DNA of 64,000 nucleotides from NCBI RefSeq assembly GCF_000613945.1, contig NZ_BAJY01000003.1, positions 80,232-144,231 of the forward strand. Direction: 5' to 3'. The notes below the pieces were generated by a model, which was not told the origin of the DNA, searched no databases, and saw only the letters and a list, made by a program, of their open reading frames with translations. Origin of the DNA: Prevotella falsenii DSM 22864 = JCM 15124. GTDB lineage: Bacteria; Bacteroidota; Bacteroidia; Bacteroidales; Bacteroidaceae. The position numbers and the translations under genes were made by a program. Below are positions 9,385-18,846 of this stretch, piece by piece. Position 1 is the stretch's first letter; each line of letters starts with the position of its first letter.

Positions 9385-10056
9385 TTAGTACACGCGAGGA
9401 CCGAAAATGGCAGTTCCCACTCTAATCATGGTGCTGCGACAGTCTATTGCTATCTCGTAGTCGCTGCTCATTCCCCACGACCGTTCCTTAAATTCGGGGT
9501 CGTCGGCAAAGTAGTTTGCTTTTACTTCATCGAAGAAATCGGCAGCTTGGGTCATTTCTTTTCTGATTTGTTCGGTATCGTCTGTGTTCGACGCCATCAT
9601 CATTAAACCCGATATATGCACATGCTTTAGCTCACGCCATTCGCCTTGTTTCAAAAGATTACGGCAGTCGTCAAGGCTGAAACCATATTTGGAAACCTCT
9701 TCGGCGATGTGCAATTCCAATAATACATTGATAATACGGTCGTGCTTTGCCGCCTGTTTGTTTATTTCTTTTAGCAGTTTCATCGTGTCCACCGCCTCAA
9801 TCATAGAGATGTAAGGTGCAATGTACTTCACCTTGTTGGTCTGCAAATGCCCTATGAAATGCCATTCAATGTCGGTTGGCAGTGTCTTTGCTTTGGCGGA
9901 AAGCTCCTGTTCGTGGCTCTCGCCAAACACACGTTGCCCCTCGTTGTAGGCAGCTTCGATGTATTCGTTGGGGTGAAACTTGCTGATGGCAATCAAGCGA
10001 ACGCCATCGGGTAAGCCGTCCTTCACTTTGTGTAAGTTTGTTGCTACATCATACAT
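9385..10056 (-). CDS. YggS/PROSC-family pyridoxal-5'-phosphate-binding protein
   Basis: A 223-aa cytoplasmic protein that binds PLP and helps keep vitamin B6 and amino-acid pools balanced in other bacteria. LIAISKFHP holds the PLP lysine (about residue 26), followed by FGESHEQEL, WHFIGHLQTNK and the C-terminal VGTAIFGPR phosphate-binding motif, all typical of the family. It lies 35 bases downstream of the DUF4494 gene and is probably in the same transcript from the promoter at 10649. Confidence 0.9.
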   Translation of the reverse strand: MYDVATNLHKVKDGLPDGVRLIAISKFHPNEYIEAAYNEGQRVFGESHEQELSAKAKTLPTDIEWHFIGHLQTNKVKYIAPYISMIEAVDTMKLLKEINKQAAKHDRIINVLLELHIAEEVSKYGFSLDDCRNLLKQGEWRELKHVHISGLMMMASNTDDTEQIRKEMTQAADFFDEVKANYFADDPEFKERSWGMSSDYEIAIDCRSTMIRVGTAIFGPRVY

Positions 10057-10091
10057 ATTTCGGTTGTTTTATGGTATTCTACGCTCTCTTG

Positions 10092-10574
10092 TTATTCGTA
10101 TTCGGGCTTTGTATCGGTTGTTTTCGATGCAGCTTTGTGCTCAAACACGTCCATAATCTTTGTGTCGGCAATGGAAACGATGTCATAATCAATCATGGTC
10201 TTGCCCATAATCTCGTCTACATGCTTCACTGCACCATTGACAGAGTGAGCCTGAACAAGGTAGGTAATGGTGGAACGCTTTTCCTTTTCGGTCTTTTCAT
10301 CAATGGTAATGAATGCCAAACGAGCCTTGAACCATTTGTCATCGCTGTCGGCATCGCTGAAGAAAATCTCTCCGTAAGCAGCCGGCGTAATCGCTTTCAC
10401 GTCAAATTCGCCGCTGATATAGTGCGACATCTCTTCTGTTATGGTGCTCTCTGCTTCGGAAAAGCTCAACGCCTCTACGGTGTAAGCCTCTGTAACCTTT
10501 TTGTTCTGACCATCTTCCATGGTCTTATCGTAACGCACCTTGGTCTCAAACCAAGAAGTAGTTTTGCTTCTCAT
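10092..10574 (-). CDS. DUF4494 protein
   Basis: A 160-aa cytoplasmic protein of a conserved Bacteroidetes family of unknown function. The start MRSKTTSWFETKVRYDK is typical. No catalytic motif is visible. The pairing with the YggS gene downstream recurs in this phylum as I recall, so a link to PLP metabolism is possible but not shown. Confidence 0.78.
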   Translation of the reverse strand: MRSKTTSWFETKVRYDKTMEDGQNKKVTEAYTVEALSFSEAESTITEEMSHYISGEFDVKAITPAAYGEIFFSDADSDDKWFKARLAFITIDEKTEKEKRSTITYLVQAHSVNGAVKHVDEIMGKTMIDYDIVSIADTKIMDVFEHKAASKTTDTKPEYE

Positions 10575-10648
10575 TGTCTTTTTTGTTATTTATCGGGCAT
10601 TCTAAAGCGTAACCGCAAAGAATGAACCGTATCGTTTATACTTAGATG

Positions 10649-10656
10649 CAAAAGTA
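10649..10656 (-). promoter_or_regulatory. -7 box of the DUF4494-YggS transcript
   Basis: On the minus strand TACTTTTG matches TAnnTTTG, with a TTG about 21 bases upstream. The leader to the DUF4494 ATG would be roughly 70 bases. Confidence 0.6.
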
Positions 10657-10810
10657 CTAAAAAAGTCCGGCTTAACCCAACTTGCCTCCTCAAAAAATAT
10701 CATAATTAATTTTGAAGCGTTTAACTTGTCATTAAATTCTATCGTGTAATTTTGCATTTGCTTGTTGATTCTGTGTAATATATATAGTTTCATGTTTTTT
10801 ATGACTTTTC

Positions 10811-10841
10811 TTGTTCATATCAAAAACATTTATTATCTTTG
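10811..10841 (+). promoter_or_regulatory. Promoter of the LRR surface-protein gene
   Basis: CTTG (TTG at 10811-10813) and TATCTTTG (10834-10841) are spaced by 20 bases, as in Bacteroidetes promoters. The expected start near 10846 gives a leader of about 420 bases that contains the AC microsatellite. No other TAnnTTTG box is seen between here and the ATG. Confidence 0.6.
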
Positions 10842-10995
10842 CACCAATTTATAAAAAGATTTGTGCTGCAAAGGATAAATAACTTAAAAATGTGTTATTC
10901 CTCTTTATATAATAATGGTATGGATAAGTTGCAAAAAAACAGAGATGTTTATGCAACTTTTAACTCATTATATTTGGTTAGCTCGAATATTTTGC

Positions 10996-11048
<53 letters not shown>

Positions 11049-11264
11049 CGCACCGTCGCTAAATTCTTATACAAATATTTAAACGTACGCGCGCGAGGCA
11101 TTGCGTACAACCTCGATAGGAAAAGGAATTTCGTTGATTTTCTTTTCCTAAATCATCGTATCCGTTGGCCAAGTAGAATAGCCTGAATTAAGGATATGCT
11201 AACTATTGCTTAATTCAACTATTGAGAATTATAAATTAAGAAATATCAATATTTTATTTTTATT

Positions 11265-14200
11265 ATGAAACAAACAAAACATTTATTATTGCTGTTACTG
11301 GCTTTCATATTGTCGGTAACAGAAACCTTTGCACAAGCTGTGGGTACTGATTTTACAGTAGGTAATATCAAGTACATTGTAACGGCAATGGATTTAACCA
11401 CACATAACAATACGGCAGCTGTGAGCTATATTGGTGGTACGGGTGCCGTAACTGTGCCTCCATCGGTGGTGCACCCGAAAAACAAGGAAACTGTTTATAT
11501 TACAGAATCAAAGGAATACACTAATTGTGCTGACGGTGTTACCAGCATAACTTTCTCTGAGGGTTATACTACGATGGGGAAAGGTTGCTATGCAAAGTCG
11601 AAAAACCTAACAAAGGTTACTTTCCCCAAGTCTTTCACCACGATGAACCCTGGCTGTTTCGAGGCAAATAACAAATTAACCTCTTTTGAAGTAGTCAGTG
11701 GTAACACTAAATTCTCAACCAATTCCGACGGTTGGTTACTTGCCGATGGTGGAACGACCTTACAGGCTTATCCAACCGGACTTAGTGGCGATGTAACTAT
11801 TCCGAATACGATTACGAAAATTGCACCAACAGCTTTCAATGTATGTGCCAGTCTTGGAAAAGTAACAATTCCTGCATCAGTAACCAGTATAGCATCAGGA
11901 ATCACTGCCAGTTTCTTGGCTGTAGGTACGTATTTCGAAGTAGATGATAGTAATCCTAATTACAAGAGTGTGGACGGCGTGCTTTTCAACAAAGACGTGT
12001 CAGAGCTAATAACTTTCCCAAAAGACTATTCAGGTTCACTTCCAAATGGCAAGTACACTGTTCCTTCAACAGTGAAGACCATCGCCGGTGAGGCTTTCAG
12101 CCATACGTCTACAGTGTTGAAGGCTATTGACCTTAGTAACACCGAAACCATCAGTGCACAGGCATTTGACTATACCAGTGGACTGGAAAAAGTAACTATT
12201 GGTCCAAAGGTGAACAGTATAGAAGACGGTGCTTTCCTCAATTGCGAAAAGATAACGGAGTATATAGTTGATGCAAACAATGTGAGTTATTCCAGCGATG
12301 AGGGTATCATTTATTCTAAGGACAAGAAAACGCTCTATCTTTGTCCGATAGCCAAGACTGGTTCTTATGAAATTCCTGAAGGTACGGTAACCGTTAAGGC
12401 TAAGGCATTCTATTCTTCTAAACTTTCAAGTATAAAGTTCCCCTCTACTCTTACCGCTGTGGAGGATCAAGCATTCCGTTTCAGTTCTATTTCTAATCTT
12501 GATTTTGGTACTAACTCTAATCTTTCGTCTATCGGAAGTTCTGCTTTCGGCAATACTCAATTGACTGGTAGCCTTACGCTCCCCGCTTCTGTTGCCAATT
12601 TGGGTTCAGGTGCTTTCAATTACACCAAGTTAAAAGATGTTCATATTGCTGACGGTTCAAAACTTGAGGCTATCACTTTTCAGGCATTTGGCAATATGCC
12701 CGAACTTGAAACTTTTACATTCGATGGCTCGGCTAACCATTTGAAACGTCTTGACGAACAAGCATTTGCCAATGATCCGAAACTTAAGCGTTTCGATGTT
12801 CCTGCGTCTGTAACGACAATTGGTAAAGGTGCTTTCTTGAATACTACAGCATTAGAAACCGTAACTTTCCAATCTCCTTCAAAGATTAAAGAGATCAAAG
12901 AAGGTGCTTTCGGTTCCAGTGGTATCAAGTACATCAATTTACCCAACAGTGTAGAAACTATTCAACAGCAAGCATTCGACAACTGTACCAATCTTACGAC
13001 TATTACAATTCCTGCTTCTGTAACGAATGTTGGTATAGGAGTTTTCAATTTCTGTGAAAACTTAACAACCATCAATGTAGATGCTGCCAACACTAAGTAC
13101 TCGTCTCTTAGCGGTATGCTGACCAACAAGGATAAGACCGAGCTTGTGGTATTCCCTGCAGGTAAGGCAAACAGTAAGTATGCACTTATTCCTAACATTG
13201 CAACAGTTAAACCATACGCCTTTTACGGTAGCGAGAAGATAACCAATATAACTTTCCCTAAAACCGTAACTTCTATCGGCGACCGTGCTATCGCCCTATG
13301 CGATAAATTAAAGTCGCTCAGTTTTATGGGTGAGGATAATGTACCGGTATTGAATGCTGACATTATGTATCAATCAAGTAATCTCCGCGACGTAACCATT
13401 TATGTACGCAAGAAGTGGTATGAGAATAGTGCCAACGATGCTGCGGTGAATACTTACAACAGTAGATTTAAGGAAGTTCACCCCTCGTTTGTGTCAGAGA
13501 CTGGGTACGACCGTGGCACGGAATTTTTCCCTACTTCTGCAACAAATGTAGGTGTTATCAGCTTCTATACTCCTCGTACCTCTGTTATTATTGACAATAC
13601 AGCCAAGGAATCAGATTACACAGACGTGCGTGGCAAGCATTGGACGGCTACGACCTACGATGTGAGCAGTATTCTCGACTACGCATATCAGAACGAAACA
13701 ACTGTCAAAGACATAGTGGTACTTTCCAACATCGGTATTGTCGGACTTAATGCTTTCAAAGCTGGAAATCAGTTACAAGGAATATATTTTGTGAGCAACA
13801 CACCAGCACAGCTTAACTCTACCGACTACGGAATGAATGCTACCGATTATCCGTTTAATGCCAACCAGAATATTTATGTGAAGCGCAGTAAGGTGAATGA
13901 TTACAAAACAGTTTGGGAAGTAGATGGGCACACGCTGAACATCACGCACGAAATTCCACAGACAACCCACAGTTATGGTGCAACTCGTTGCTATCCGTTC
14001 GATGTGCAGTACGACAACGACGGCGATGTCCGCCCTTATCTGCCCGTTGATTTCAGCCGCATGACACCTGCATATCCGTATGCTAAGGCACGTCGTATCG
14101 ACAACGGCTATGTGCCTGCATTCCTCGGAGTGTTGCTACACAGTCGTAACGCTGCCAATGCCACCTCATATTGCGAGATGACCGATGCACAAGACCATCA

Positions 14201-14585
14201 CGCCGTAACCGACCCATCGGGCAAGTATTCTGCAGCTACCTACAAGATGGTGGGTGTTGTTGAGGATACGCAGGTAATGAGCGATGCCAACAACAATTTA
14301 TATGCTTTCAGCAAGAGCAAGGGACAATTCCTGAAGATTAAGCAGGCTCCGGGTAACATGATGCCTCGCTTCAGTGCTTATTTGAAGCTGGATAGCAACA
14401 ATCAGGCTAAAGGCTTCTCGTTCCGCTTCGACGATGACGACCCTTCTACAACGGGCATTGAAAACATCGAGATTGCAGAAGACGCCAATGACAGTGCGCC
14501 TTACTACAATCTGAACGGTATGAGAGTGAACAATCCTGCCAAGGGAGTATACATACATAATGGAAAGAAAGTAATCATCAAATAA
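11265..14585 (+). CDS. BspA-like leucine-rich-repeat secreted surface protein
   Basis: 1106 aa. An N-terminal signal peptide (KHLLLLLLAFILSV, cleavage near TFAQA) is followed by many LRR_5-type repeats of the form LxxVTIPxSVTxIGxxAF through about residue 720, such as TIPASVTSIASGI and DVPASVTTIGKGAF. A less repetitive region follows. The C-terminus (YYNLNGMRVNNPAKGVYI, then NGKKVIIK) is the Prevotella secretion tail shared with four other proteins here, suggesting type IX secretion. BspA proteins of related species bind fibronectin and other partners; the target here is not known. The gene follows a long leader with an AC microsatellite and is followed after 13 bases by a small acidic peptide gene. 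Confidence 0.9.
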   Translation: MKQTKHLLLLLLAFILSVTETFAQAVGTDFTVGNIKYIVTAMDLTTHNNTAAVSYIGGTGAVTVPPSVVHPKNKETVYITESKEYTNCADGVTSITFSEGYTTMGKGCYAKSKNLTKVTFPKSFTTMNPGCFEANNKLTSFEVVSGNTKFSTNSDGWLLADGGTTLQAYPTGLSGDVTIPNTITKIAPTAFNVCASLGKVTIPASVTSIASGITASFLAVGTYFEVDDSNPNYKSVDGVLFNKDVSELITFPKDYSGSLPNGKYTVPSTVKTIAGEAFSHTSTVLKAIDLSNTETISAQAFDYTSGLEKVTIGPKVNSIEDGAFLNCEKITEYIVDANNVSYSSDEGIIYSKDKKTLYLCPIAKTGSYEIPEGTVTVKAKAFYSSKLSSIKFPSTLTAVEDQAFRFSSISNLDFGTNSNLSSIGSSAFGNTQLTGSLTLPASVANLGSGAFNYTKLKDVHIADGSKLEAITFQAFGNMPELETFTFDGSANHLKRLDEQAFANDPKLKRFDVPASVTTIGKGAFLNTTALETVTFQSPSKIKEIKEGAFGSSGIKYINLPNSVETIQQQAFDNCTNLTTITIPASVTNVGIGVFNFCENLTTINVDAANTKYSSLSGMLTNKDKTELVVFPAGKANSKYALIPNIATVKPYAFYGSEKITNITFPKTVTSIGDRAIALCDKLKSLSFMGEDNVPVLNADIMYQSSNLRDVTIYVRKKWYENSANDAAVNTYNSRFKEVHPSFVSETGYDRGTEFFPTSATNVGVISFYTPRTSVIIDNTAKESDYTDVRGKHWTATTYDVSSILDYAYQNETTVKDIVVLSNIGIVGLNAFKAGNQLQGIYFVSNTPAQLNSTDYGMNATDYPFNANQNIYVKRSKVNDYKTVWEVDGHTLNITHEIPQTTHSYGATRCYPFDVQYDNDGDVRPYLPVDFSRMTPAYPYAKARRIDNGYVPAFLGVLLHSRNAANATSYCEMTDAQDHHAVTDPSGKYSAATYKMVGVVEDTQVMSDANNNLYAFSKSKGQFLKIKQAPGNMMPRFSAYLKLDSNNQAKGFSFRFDDDDPSTTGIENIEIAEDANDSAPYYNLNGMRVNNPAKGVYIHNGKKVIIK

Positions 14586-14598
14586 AGGAGATTTCGAA

Positions 14599-14790
14599 AT
14601 GAATAAAAAAGAATATATACAGCCCAAAGCAGAAGTGGTTATCGTGAATGGTGATACCCTTATGGACGGCGAATGGTGGAGTGTACAGGTTAATCCGGGA
14701 GAGGAAATCGAAGATGACGACATCGGTGCCAAGGAGGGTTCTTTTGACGATGACTGGGGATTTTCGGGGTTTAATTCTTGGGATAACTAA
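14599..14790 (+). CDS. Small acidic peptide paired with the LRR gene
   Basis: 63 aa, starting 13 bases after the LRR stop with AAAGGAG about 10 bases before the ATG. The N-terminus KKEYIQPKAEVVIVNGD and then LMDG align with KKKYICPVSQII and MLAG in the peptide at 27653-27835, which follows the other LRR gene. The second half is very acidic and rich in W, F and G (DDDWGFSGFNSWDN). There is no signal peptide. The conserved front, a short L/M-rich patch ending in G and a variable back resemble a leader plus core arrangement. That is only a resemblance, and the function is unknown. Confidence 0.7.
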   Translation: MNKKEYIQPKAEVVIVNGDTLMDGEWWSVQVNPGEEIEDDDIGAKEGSFDDDWGFSGFNSWDN

Positions 14791-14947
14791 TAACTATTTC
14801 AGCCATGTTCAACCAGTGTATGCGGTTGGGCATGGCACTTTCAGTATGGGTATGTTCTTTTCGGAACTACTAATAATGAGACATTCGTTAATTAATATTA
14901 ACCTGCCGTGGGTGGTGTAGATATAGATAACGACAAGTCCTACTTCA

Positions 14948-14992
14948 GTGGGGCACTAAAGTATAAGTAGTGCCCCACTACTTATACTTTAG
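14948..14992 (+). promoter_or_regulatory. Mutually exclusive hairpins upstream of the HU-like gene
   Basis: GTGGGGCACT (14948-14957) pairs perfectly with AGTGCCCCAC (14969-14978). The overlapping arm CTAAAGTATAAGTAGTG (14956-14972) pairs perfectly with 14976-14992 over 17 bp with a 3-base loop. The two stems share bases and cannot form together. No long U-run follows, so a plain terminator is not the best reading. The HU-like gene starts 47 bases downstream. Confidence 0.7.
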
Positions 14993-15039
14993 TTGTTATT
15001 AACATTTACATCGTTTTGCGGCATAAAACAATTAAAATT

Positions 15040-15504
15040 ATGGCTTTTTACAAGAAAACAAAAATGAAGGTGAACGGCAAGTGGTATCCCAAATCCGTTT
15101 TGGTAGGTTCACCAATTAGCACCGAACAAGTGGCAAAACGTTTAGCAGCCGAATCGACGGTGAGTCCTGCCGACGTGCGTGCGGTGCTGACTGCCCTTGG
15201 TGGCGTAATGGGCGACTATATGGCACAGGGTCGCTCGGTGAAGTTAGATGGTGTCGGCTCGTTCTATTTCACGGCATCAACCAACAAGAATGGTGTTGAT
15301 ACCGAAAAAGAAGTAACAGCCAAGCTCATCAACGGCGTGCGTGTGCGTTTCATTCCCGAAACCCGCTTCCGTGGTGCCGGAAAAGGGCGTGTATCAACCC
15401 GCAGCCTGACGGACGTGGACATCGAATGGGAGGAATGGAAGGGCAAGGTTGCTTCTGACAACTCCGGCTCGACGCCTACCCCGGGCGGAAGTGAGCACCC
15501 GTAA
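15040..15504 (+). CDS. HU-like DNA-binding protein (HU-HIG type)
   Basis: 154 aa from MAFYKKTKMKVNGKWYPK. The fold matches Bacteroidetes HU-family proteins: an N-terminal helical part (STEQVAKRLAAESTVSPADV), GRSVKLDGVGSFYF, and a basic arm with VRVRFIPETRFR. The C-terminal tail (SGSTPTPGGSEHP) is low complexity. The ATG at 15040 is chosen over 15016 because the family begins with MAxxYK-like residues. It probably acts as a nucleoid protein. The switchable hairpin at 14948-14992 may control it. Confidence 0.85.
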   Translation: MAFYKKTKMKVNGKWYPKSVLVGSPISTEQVAKRLAAESTVSPADVRAVLTALGGVMGDYMAQGRSVKLDGVGSFYFTASTNKNGVDTEKEVTAKLINGVRVRFIPETRFRGAGKGRVSTRSLTDVDIEWEEWKGKVASDNSGSTPTPGGSEHP

Positions 15505-15652
15505 AACGTATAAAATCTTAAGTATTTATTTTTATAGTCGCAAGGATTGTTGAGAGACAGGACTTGCGACTATGTTTTATTCTGTTTAATAACTTTTAGG
15601 AGTAAGATACGGCTTAATGGATTTTTCATGCCATTAAAACGAAAAAAAGTTC

Positions 15653-15660
15653 TATCTTTG
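15653..15660 (+). promoter_or_regulatory. -7 box of the LolC/E-type permease gene
   Basis: TATCTTTG matches the Bacteroidetes -7 element. The start would be near 15665, which places the family-4 repeat (15681-15770) within the leader. Confidence 0.6.
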
Positions 15661-15680
15661 CATTCGTTTAGCAAACAAAA

Positions 15681-15770
15681 GAATGTTTTCGTTCAGCCAA
15701 ATGAGCAATGCCAAATTTATTTGAGCATTGCCATGGCGAGAAAATGCACTTTTCGAGGAACGAGAAAAGA
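15681..15770 (+). repeat. Family-4 interspersed repeat, plus copy
   Basis: About 90 bases nearly identical to the inverted copy at 39425-39514. The shared core is GTTTTCGTTCAGCCAAATGA through GGCGAGAAAA. Inside, GAGCAATGCCAAA and TTTGAGCATTGCC form an imperfect hairpin. The copy lies in the 5' leader of the permease gene. Confidence 0.85.
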
Positions 15771-15788
15771 ACAATAAAATACAAGCAA

Positions 15789-17036
15789 ATGAACTTTCCT
15801 TTATTTATAGCACGAAAGATAAACGGCAACGAAGACAAAGGCAGAAAGGTGTCTAAACCCGCCATTCGCATTGCTACGCTTGGTGTTGCCATCGGTCTTG
15901 CCGTCATGATAGTGTCTGTTTGCGTTGTTCTTGGTTTCAAACATACTATCCGCGATAAGGTTGTTGGCTTTGGCAGCCACATCACGGTGGCTAATTTCAA
16001 TTCCTTTCAGCGTTCCGAGAACTATCCCATTGTGGTGAACGACAGTTTGAAACGTGCCTTGCTGCAAACGCAAGGTGTGCGCCACGTGCAGCGTTATGCC
16101 TACACGCAGGGCATTTTAAAGACCGACGACGACTTCCTTGGCGTAATGCTGAAAGGTGTGGGGAGCGATTTCGACTCTACCTTTATACATCAGAATATGG
16201 TTGCAGGCAGCATTCCAACGTTCTCAGATGTAAAGAGCCGGCAGAAAATACTGCTTTCTAAAACCATTGCCGATAAACTTGGTTTGAAGGTGGGAGATAG
16301 GATTTATGCCTACTTTGTGAACGAACAAGGAGTGCGCACCCGCCGTTTTACCGTTTCGGGCATCTACGAAACCAACTTGAAACAGTTCGATTCGCAGATT
16401 TGTTTCACCGACCTGTACACCACAAACAAGCTGAACGGCTGGCAGCCCGAACAGTGTAGCGGGGCTGAAGTGCAGGTAAACGATTTTGAACAGCTTGATG
16501 CCGTTGCCTTAAACATATTAAATAAGGTAAAAGGAAAGACCGACAAGTATGGCGACAGCTATTCCACAGCCACGATAACGGAGCAAAATCCGCAGATATT
16601 CTCGTGGCTCGACCTTATGGATTTGAACGTTTGGATAATCCTTGCGCTTATGGTTTCGGTGGCAGGCGTAACGATGATTTCGGGTTTGCTCATCATTATC
16701 TTGGAGCGCACGCAGATGATTGGCATCATGAAAGCGATGGGTACGAAGAACGCCCAAGTGCGCCACATCTTCCTGTGGTTCGCTACTTTCATCATTGGCA
16801 AAGGTCTGCTGTGGGGCAACCTCGTGGGGCTGGGGTTGGTCTTCTTGCAGAAATACACCGGTCTTGTTACGCTCGACCCCAAGACATACTATGTCAGCAC
16901 CGTCCCCGTCGAACTCAATGTACTGCTTATAGCGGCTTTGAACATTGCCACATTATTAATATGTGTCTTTGTGCTGATTGCGCCAAGCTATCTGATCAGC
17001 CACATTCACCCTGCCAAAACAATGCATTACGAATAA
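15789..17036 (+). CDS. ABC transporter permease, LolC/LolE (FtsX/MacB) family
   Basis: 415 aa, inner membrane. One N-terminal membrane segment (about residues 25-47), a large periplasmic domain with SGIYETNLKQFD, then three C-terminal segments with the FtsX-domain signature (MVSVAGVTMISGLLIIILERTQ and GIMKAMGTKN). In other bacteria such proteins release lipoproteins from the inner membrane with LolD. No ATPase partner is next to it, as is common in Bacteroidetes. The start at 15789 (MNFPLFIARKI) is used because the upstream residues of the longer frame are translated repeat sequence. Confidence 0.85.
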   Translation: MNFPLFIARKINGNEDKGRKVSKPAIRIATLGVAIGLAVMIVSVCVVLGFKHTIRDKVVGFGSHITVANFNSFQRSENYPIVVNDSLKRALLQTQGVRHVQRYAYTQGILKTDDDFLGVMLKGVGSDFDSTFIHQNMVAGSIPTFSDVKSRQKILLSKTIADKLGLKVGDRIYAYFVNEQGVRTRRFTVSGIYETNLKQFDSQICFTDLYTTNKLNGWQPEQCSGAEVQVNDFEQLDAVALNILNKVKGKTDKYGDSYSTATITEQNPQIFSWLDLMDLNVWIILALMVSVAGVTMISGLLIIILERTQMIGIMKAMGTKNAQVRHIFLWFATFIIGKGLLWGNLVGLGLVFLQKYTGLVTLDPKTYYVSTVPVELNVLLIAALNIATLLICVFVLIAPSYLISHIHPAKTMHYE

Positions 17037-17108
17037 CGGAAAGCTGCTTTGTCGGGTTAAAATACTTGCACAAATGAAACGAAAAAGTGCAGTTGTTGCA
17101 CAAATATT

Positions 17109-17139
17109 TTTGAAATGTGCAAAAAAATAAATACCTTTG
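17109..17139 (+). promoter_or_regulatory. Promoter of the acyl-CoA synthetase gene
   Basis: TTTG (17109-17112), 19 bases, then TACCTTTG (17132-17139). This is a full match to the Bacteroidetes consensus and supports the ATG at 17161 rather than 17137. Confidence 0.75.
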
Positions 17140-17160
17140 CAACGTTTTAAGATATTCACA

Positions 17161-18822
17161 ATGCAACAGATTCCAAGTTTTAACGAATTAATAGAGAAGA
17201 GCGTCATCGACCATTGGGACTATGATGCTCTGACAGACTATAAGGGAAAGACGCTTCAATATCATGACGTGGCTCGTAAAATAGAGAAGATACACATCAT
17301 GTTTGAGGCAAGTGGTGTGCAAAAAGGCGATAGAATCGCTCTTTGCGGACGTAACTCTTCCATGTGGGCTGCTGCTTTCTTGGCAACACTTACGTACGGT
17401 GCGGTGGCAGTACCCATTCTGCACGAGTTTACGCCGGACCAGATACACAACATCGTAAACCACTCCGAATCGAAGATACTCTTTGTGGGCGATGTCGTTG
17501 CTACGGAAATCGACGCTACAAAAATGCCCGCACTCGAAGGCATTATCTATCTTCCCGACCTCTCGCTCACGTTGAGCCGTACCGAAAAACTTACATACGC
17601 ACGCGAACATCTCAACGAAATGTTTGGAAAGAAATATCCGAAGTACTTCCGTGCCGAGCATGTCCGCTACTATCGTGAGCAAAGTCCCGACGAGTTGGCA
17701 CTTATCAATTACACCAGCGGAACTACCGGAAACTCGAAGGGTGTAATGATTCCTTACCGTGCAATGTGGAGCAATGCCGACTTTGCACGTAGCGTATTGG
17801 GCGCAGTCATCAAGCCCGGCAGCCACATCATCAGCATTTTGCCAATGGCACACATGTACGGTATGGCTTTCGAACTTATCTTCGAGTTTATAGCAGGTGC
17901 CCATATCTTCTACCTCACACGTATGCCTTCGCCTGCTATCATTGCGCAAGCACTTGCCGAAGTGAAGCCTGCGCTTATGATAGCCGTACCGCTCGTTATC
18001 GAGAAGATAATCCGCAAGCGTGTGTTCCCAAAAATTCAAACCAGCCGAATGAAGCTGTTGCTGAACACACCTGTCATTCAGAAGAAGGTAAAAGAGAAGA
18101 TTTGCGAACAGGTGGTGCAAGCTTTTGGCGGCAACATCTATGAAGTTATCATTGGCGGGGCAGCCCTGAACCGTGAAATAGAGTCGTTCTTGAAAGACAT
18201 AAACTTCCCGTTCACGGTGGGTTACGGTGCTACCGAGTGTGCACCCATCATCGGTTACAGCGATTGGAAAGAGTTTGTACCAACATCGTGCGGTAAGCCT
18301 GCCTTGCACCAAGAGGTGCGCATCGACAGCATCGACCCGGAAAACGTGCCGGGAGAAATCCTGACGAAAGGTCCTAACGTTCTGCTTGGCTACTACAAAA
18401 ACGAAGAAGCCACCCGACAAGTGCTCGATGCCGACGGCTGGTTCCATACCGGCGACCTTGGAACGATGGACGCCGACCAAAACATTTATATAAAGGGACG
18501 TTCCAAGAATATGCTTTTGGGCAGCAACGGACAAAACATTTACCCTGAGGAAATAGAAGATAAACTCAACTCGTTGCCACTCGTAAGCGAATGTCTTGTG
18601 GTGCAGCGCGGCGAAAAGCTCGTGGGCTTGGTTTATCCGGACTTTGAAGAAGCAAAGGAACTTGGGCTTAACGATGCCGACATAAAGAACTTAATGGAAG
18701 AAAACAAGAAGCAGTTGAACGAAGTAAACCCTGCCTATTGCAAACTTTCCGACATCGAAATATTGGAAGAAGAGTTCGTAAAAACGCCAAAACGTTCTAT
18801 CAAGCGTTACTTGTACAAGTAG
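17161..18822 (+). CDS. Long-chain fatty acid-CoA ligase (AMP-forming)
   Basis: 553 aa, ANL superfamily. The AMP-binding signature NYTSGTTGNSKGVM lies at about residue 184, GYGATECAPIIG and the hinge region GWFHTGDLG follow, and the C-terminal KTPKRSIKRYLYK contains the adenylation lysine. It activates fatty acids to acyl-CoA, probably at the inner face of the membrane. The chain-length preference cannot be read from the sequence. The gene is single, with its own promoter and terminator. Confidence 0.9.
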   Translation: MQQIPSFNELIEKSVIDHWDYDALTDYKGKTLQYHDVARKIEKIHIMFEASGVQKGDRIALCGRNSSMWAAAFLATLTYGAVAVPILHEFTPDQIHNIVNHSESKILFVGDVVATEIDATKMPALEGIIYLPDLSLTLSRTEKLTYAREHLNEMFGKKYPKYFRAEHVRYYREQSPDELALINYTSGTTGNSKGVMIPYRAMWSNADFARSVLGAVIKPGSHIISILPMAHMYGMAFELIFEFIAGAHIFYLTRMPSPAIIAQALAEVKPALMIAVPLVIEKIIRKRVFPKIQTSRMKLLLNTPVIQKKVKEKICEQVVQAFGGNIYEVIIGGAALNREIESFLKDINFPFTVGYGATECAPIIGYSDWKEFVPTSCGKPALHQEVRIDSIDPENVPGEILTKGPNVLLGYYKNEEATRQVLDADGWFHTGDLGTMDADQNIYIKGRSKNMLLGSNGQNIYPEEIEDKLNSLPLVSECLVVQRGEKLVGLVYPDFEEAKELGLNDADIKNLMEENKKQLNEVNPAYCKLSDIEILEEEFVKTPKRSIKRYLYK

Positions 18823-18846
18823 TTTTAGCAATGCAATAAATACAGA

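Noticed and set aside
15708..15788. N-terminal extension of the LolC/E-type permease
   Set aside because: The extra residues are translated family-4 repeat; homologues start at MNFPLFIARK-like residues.
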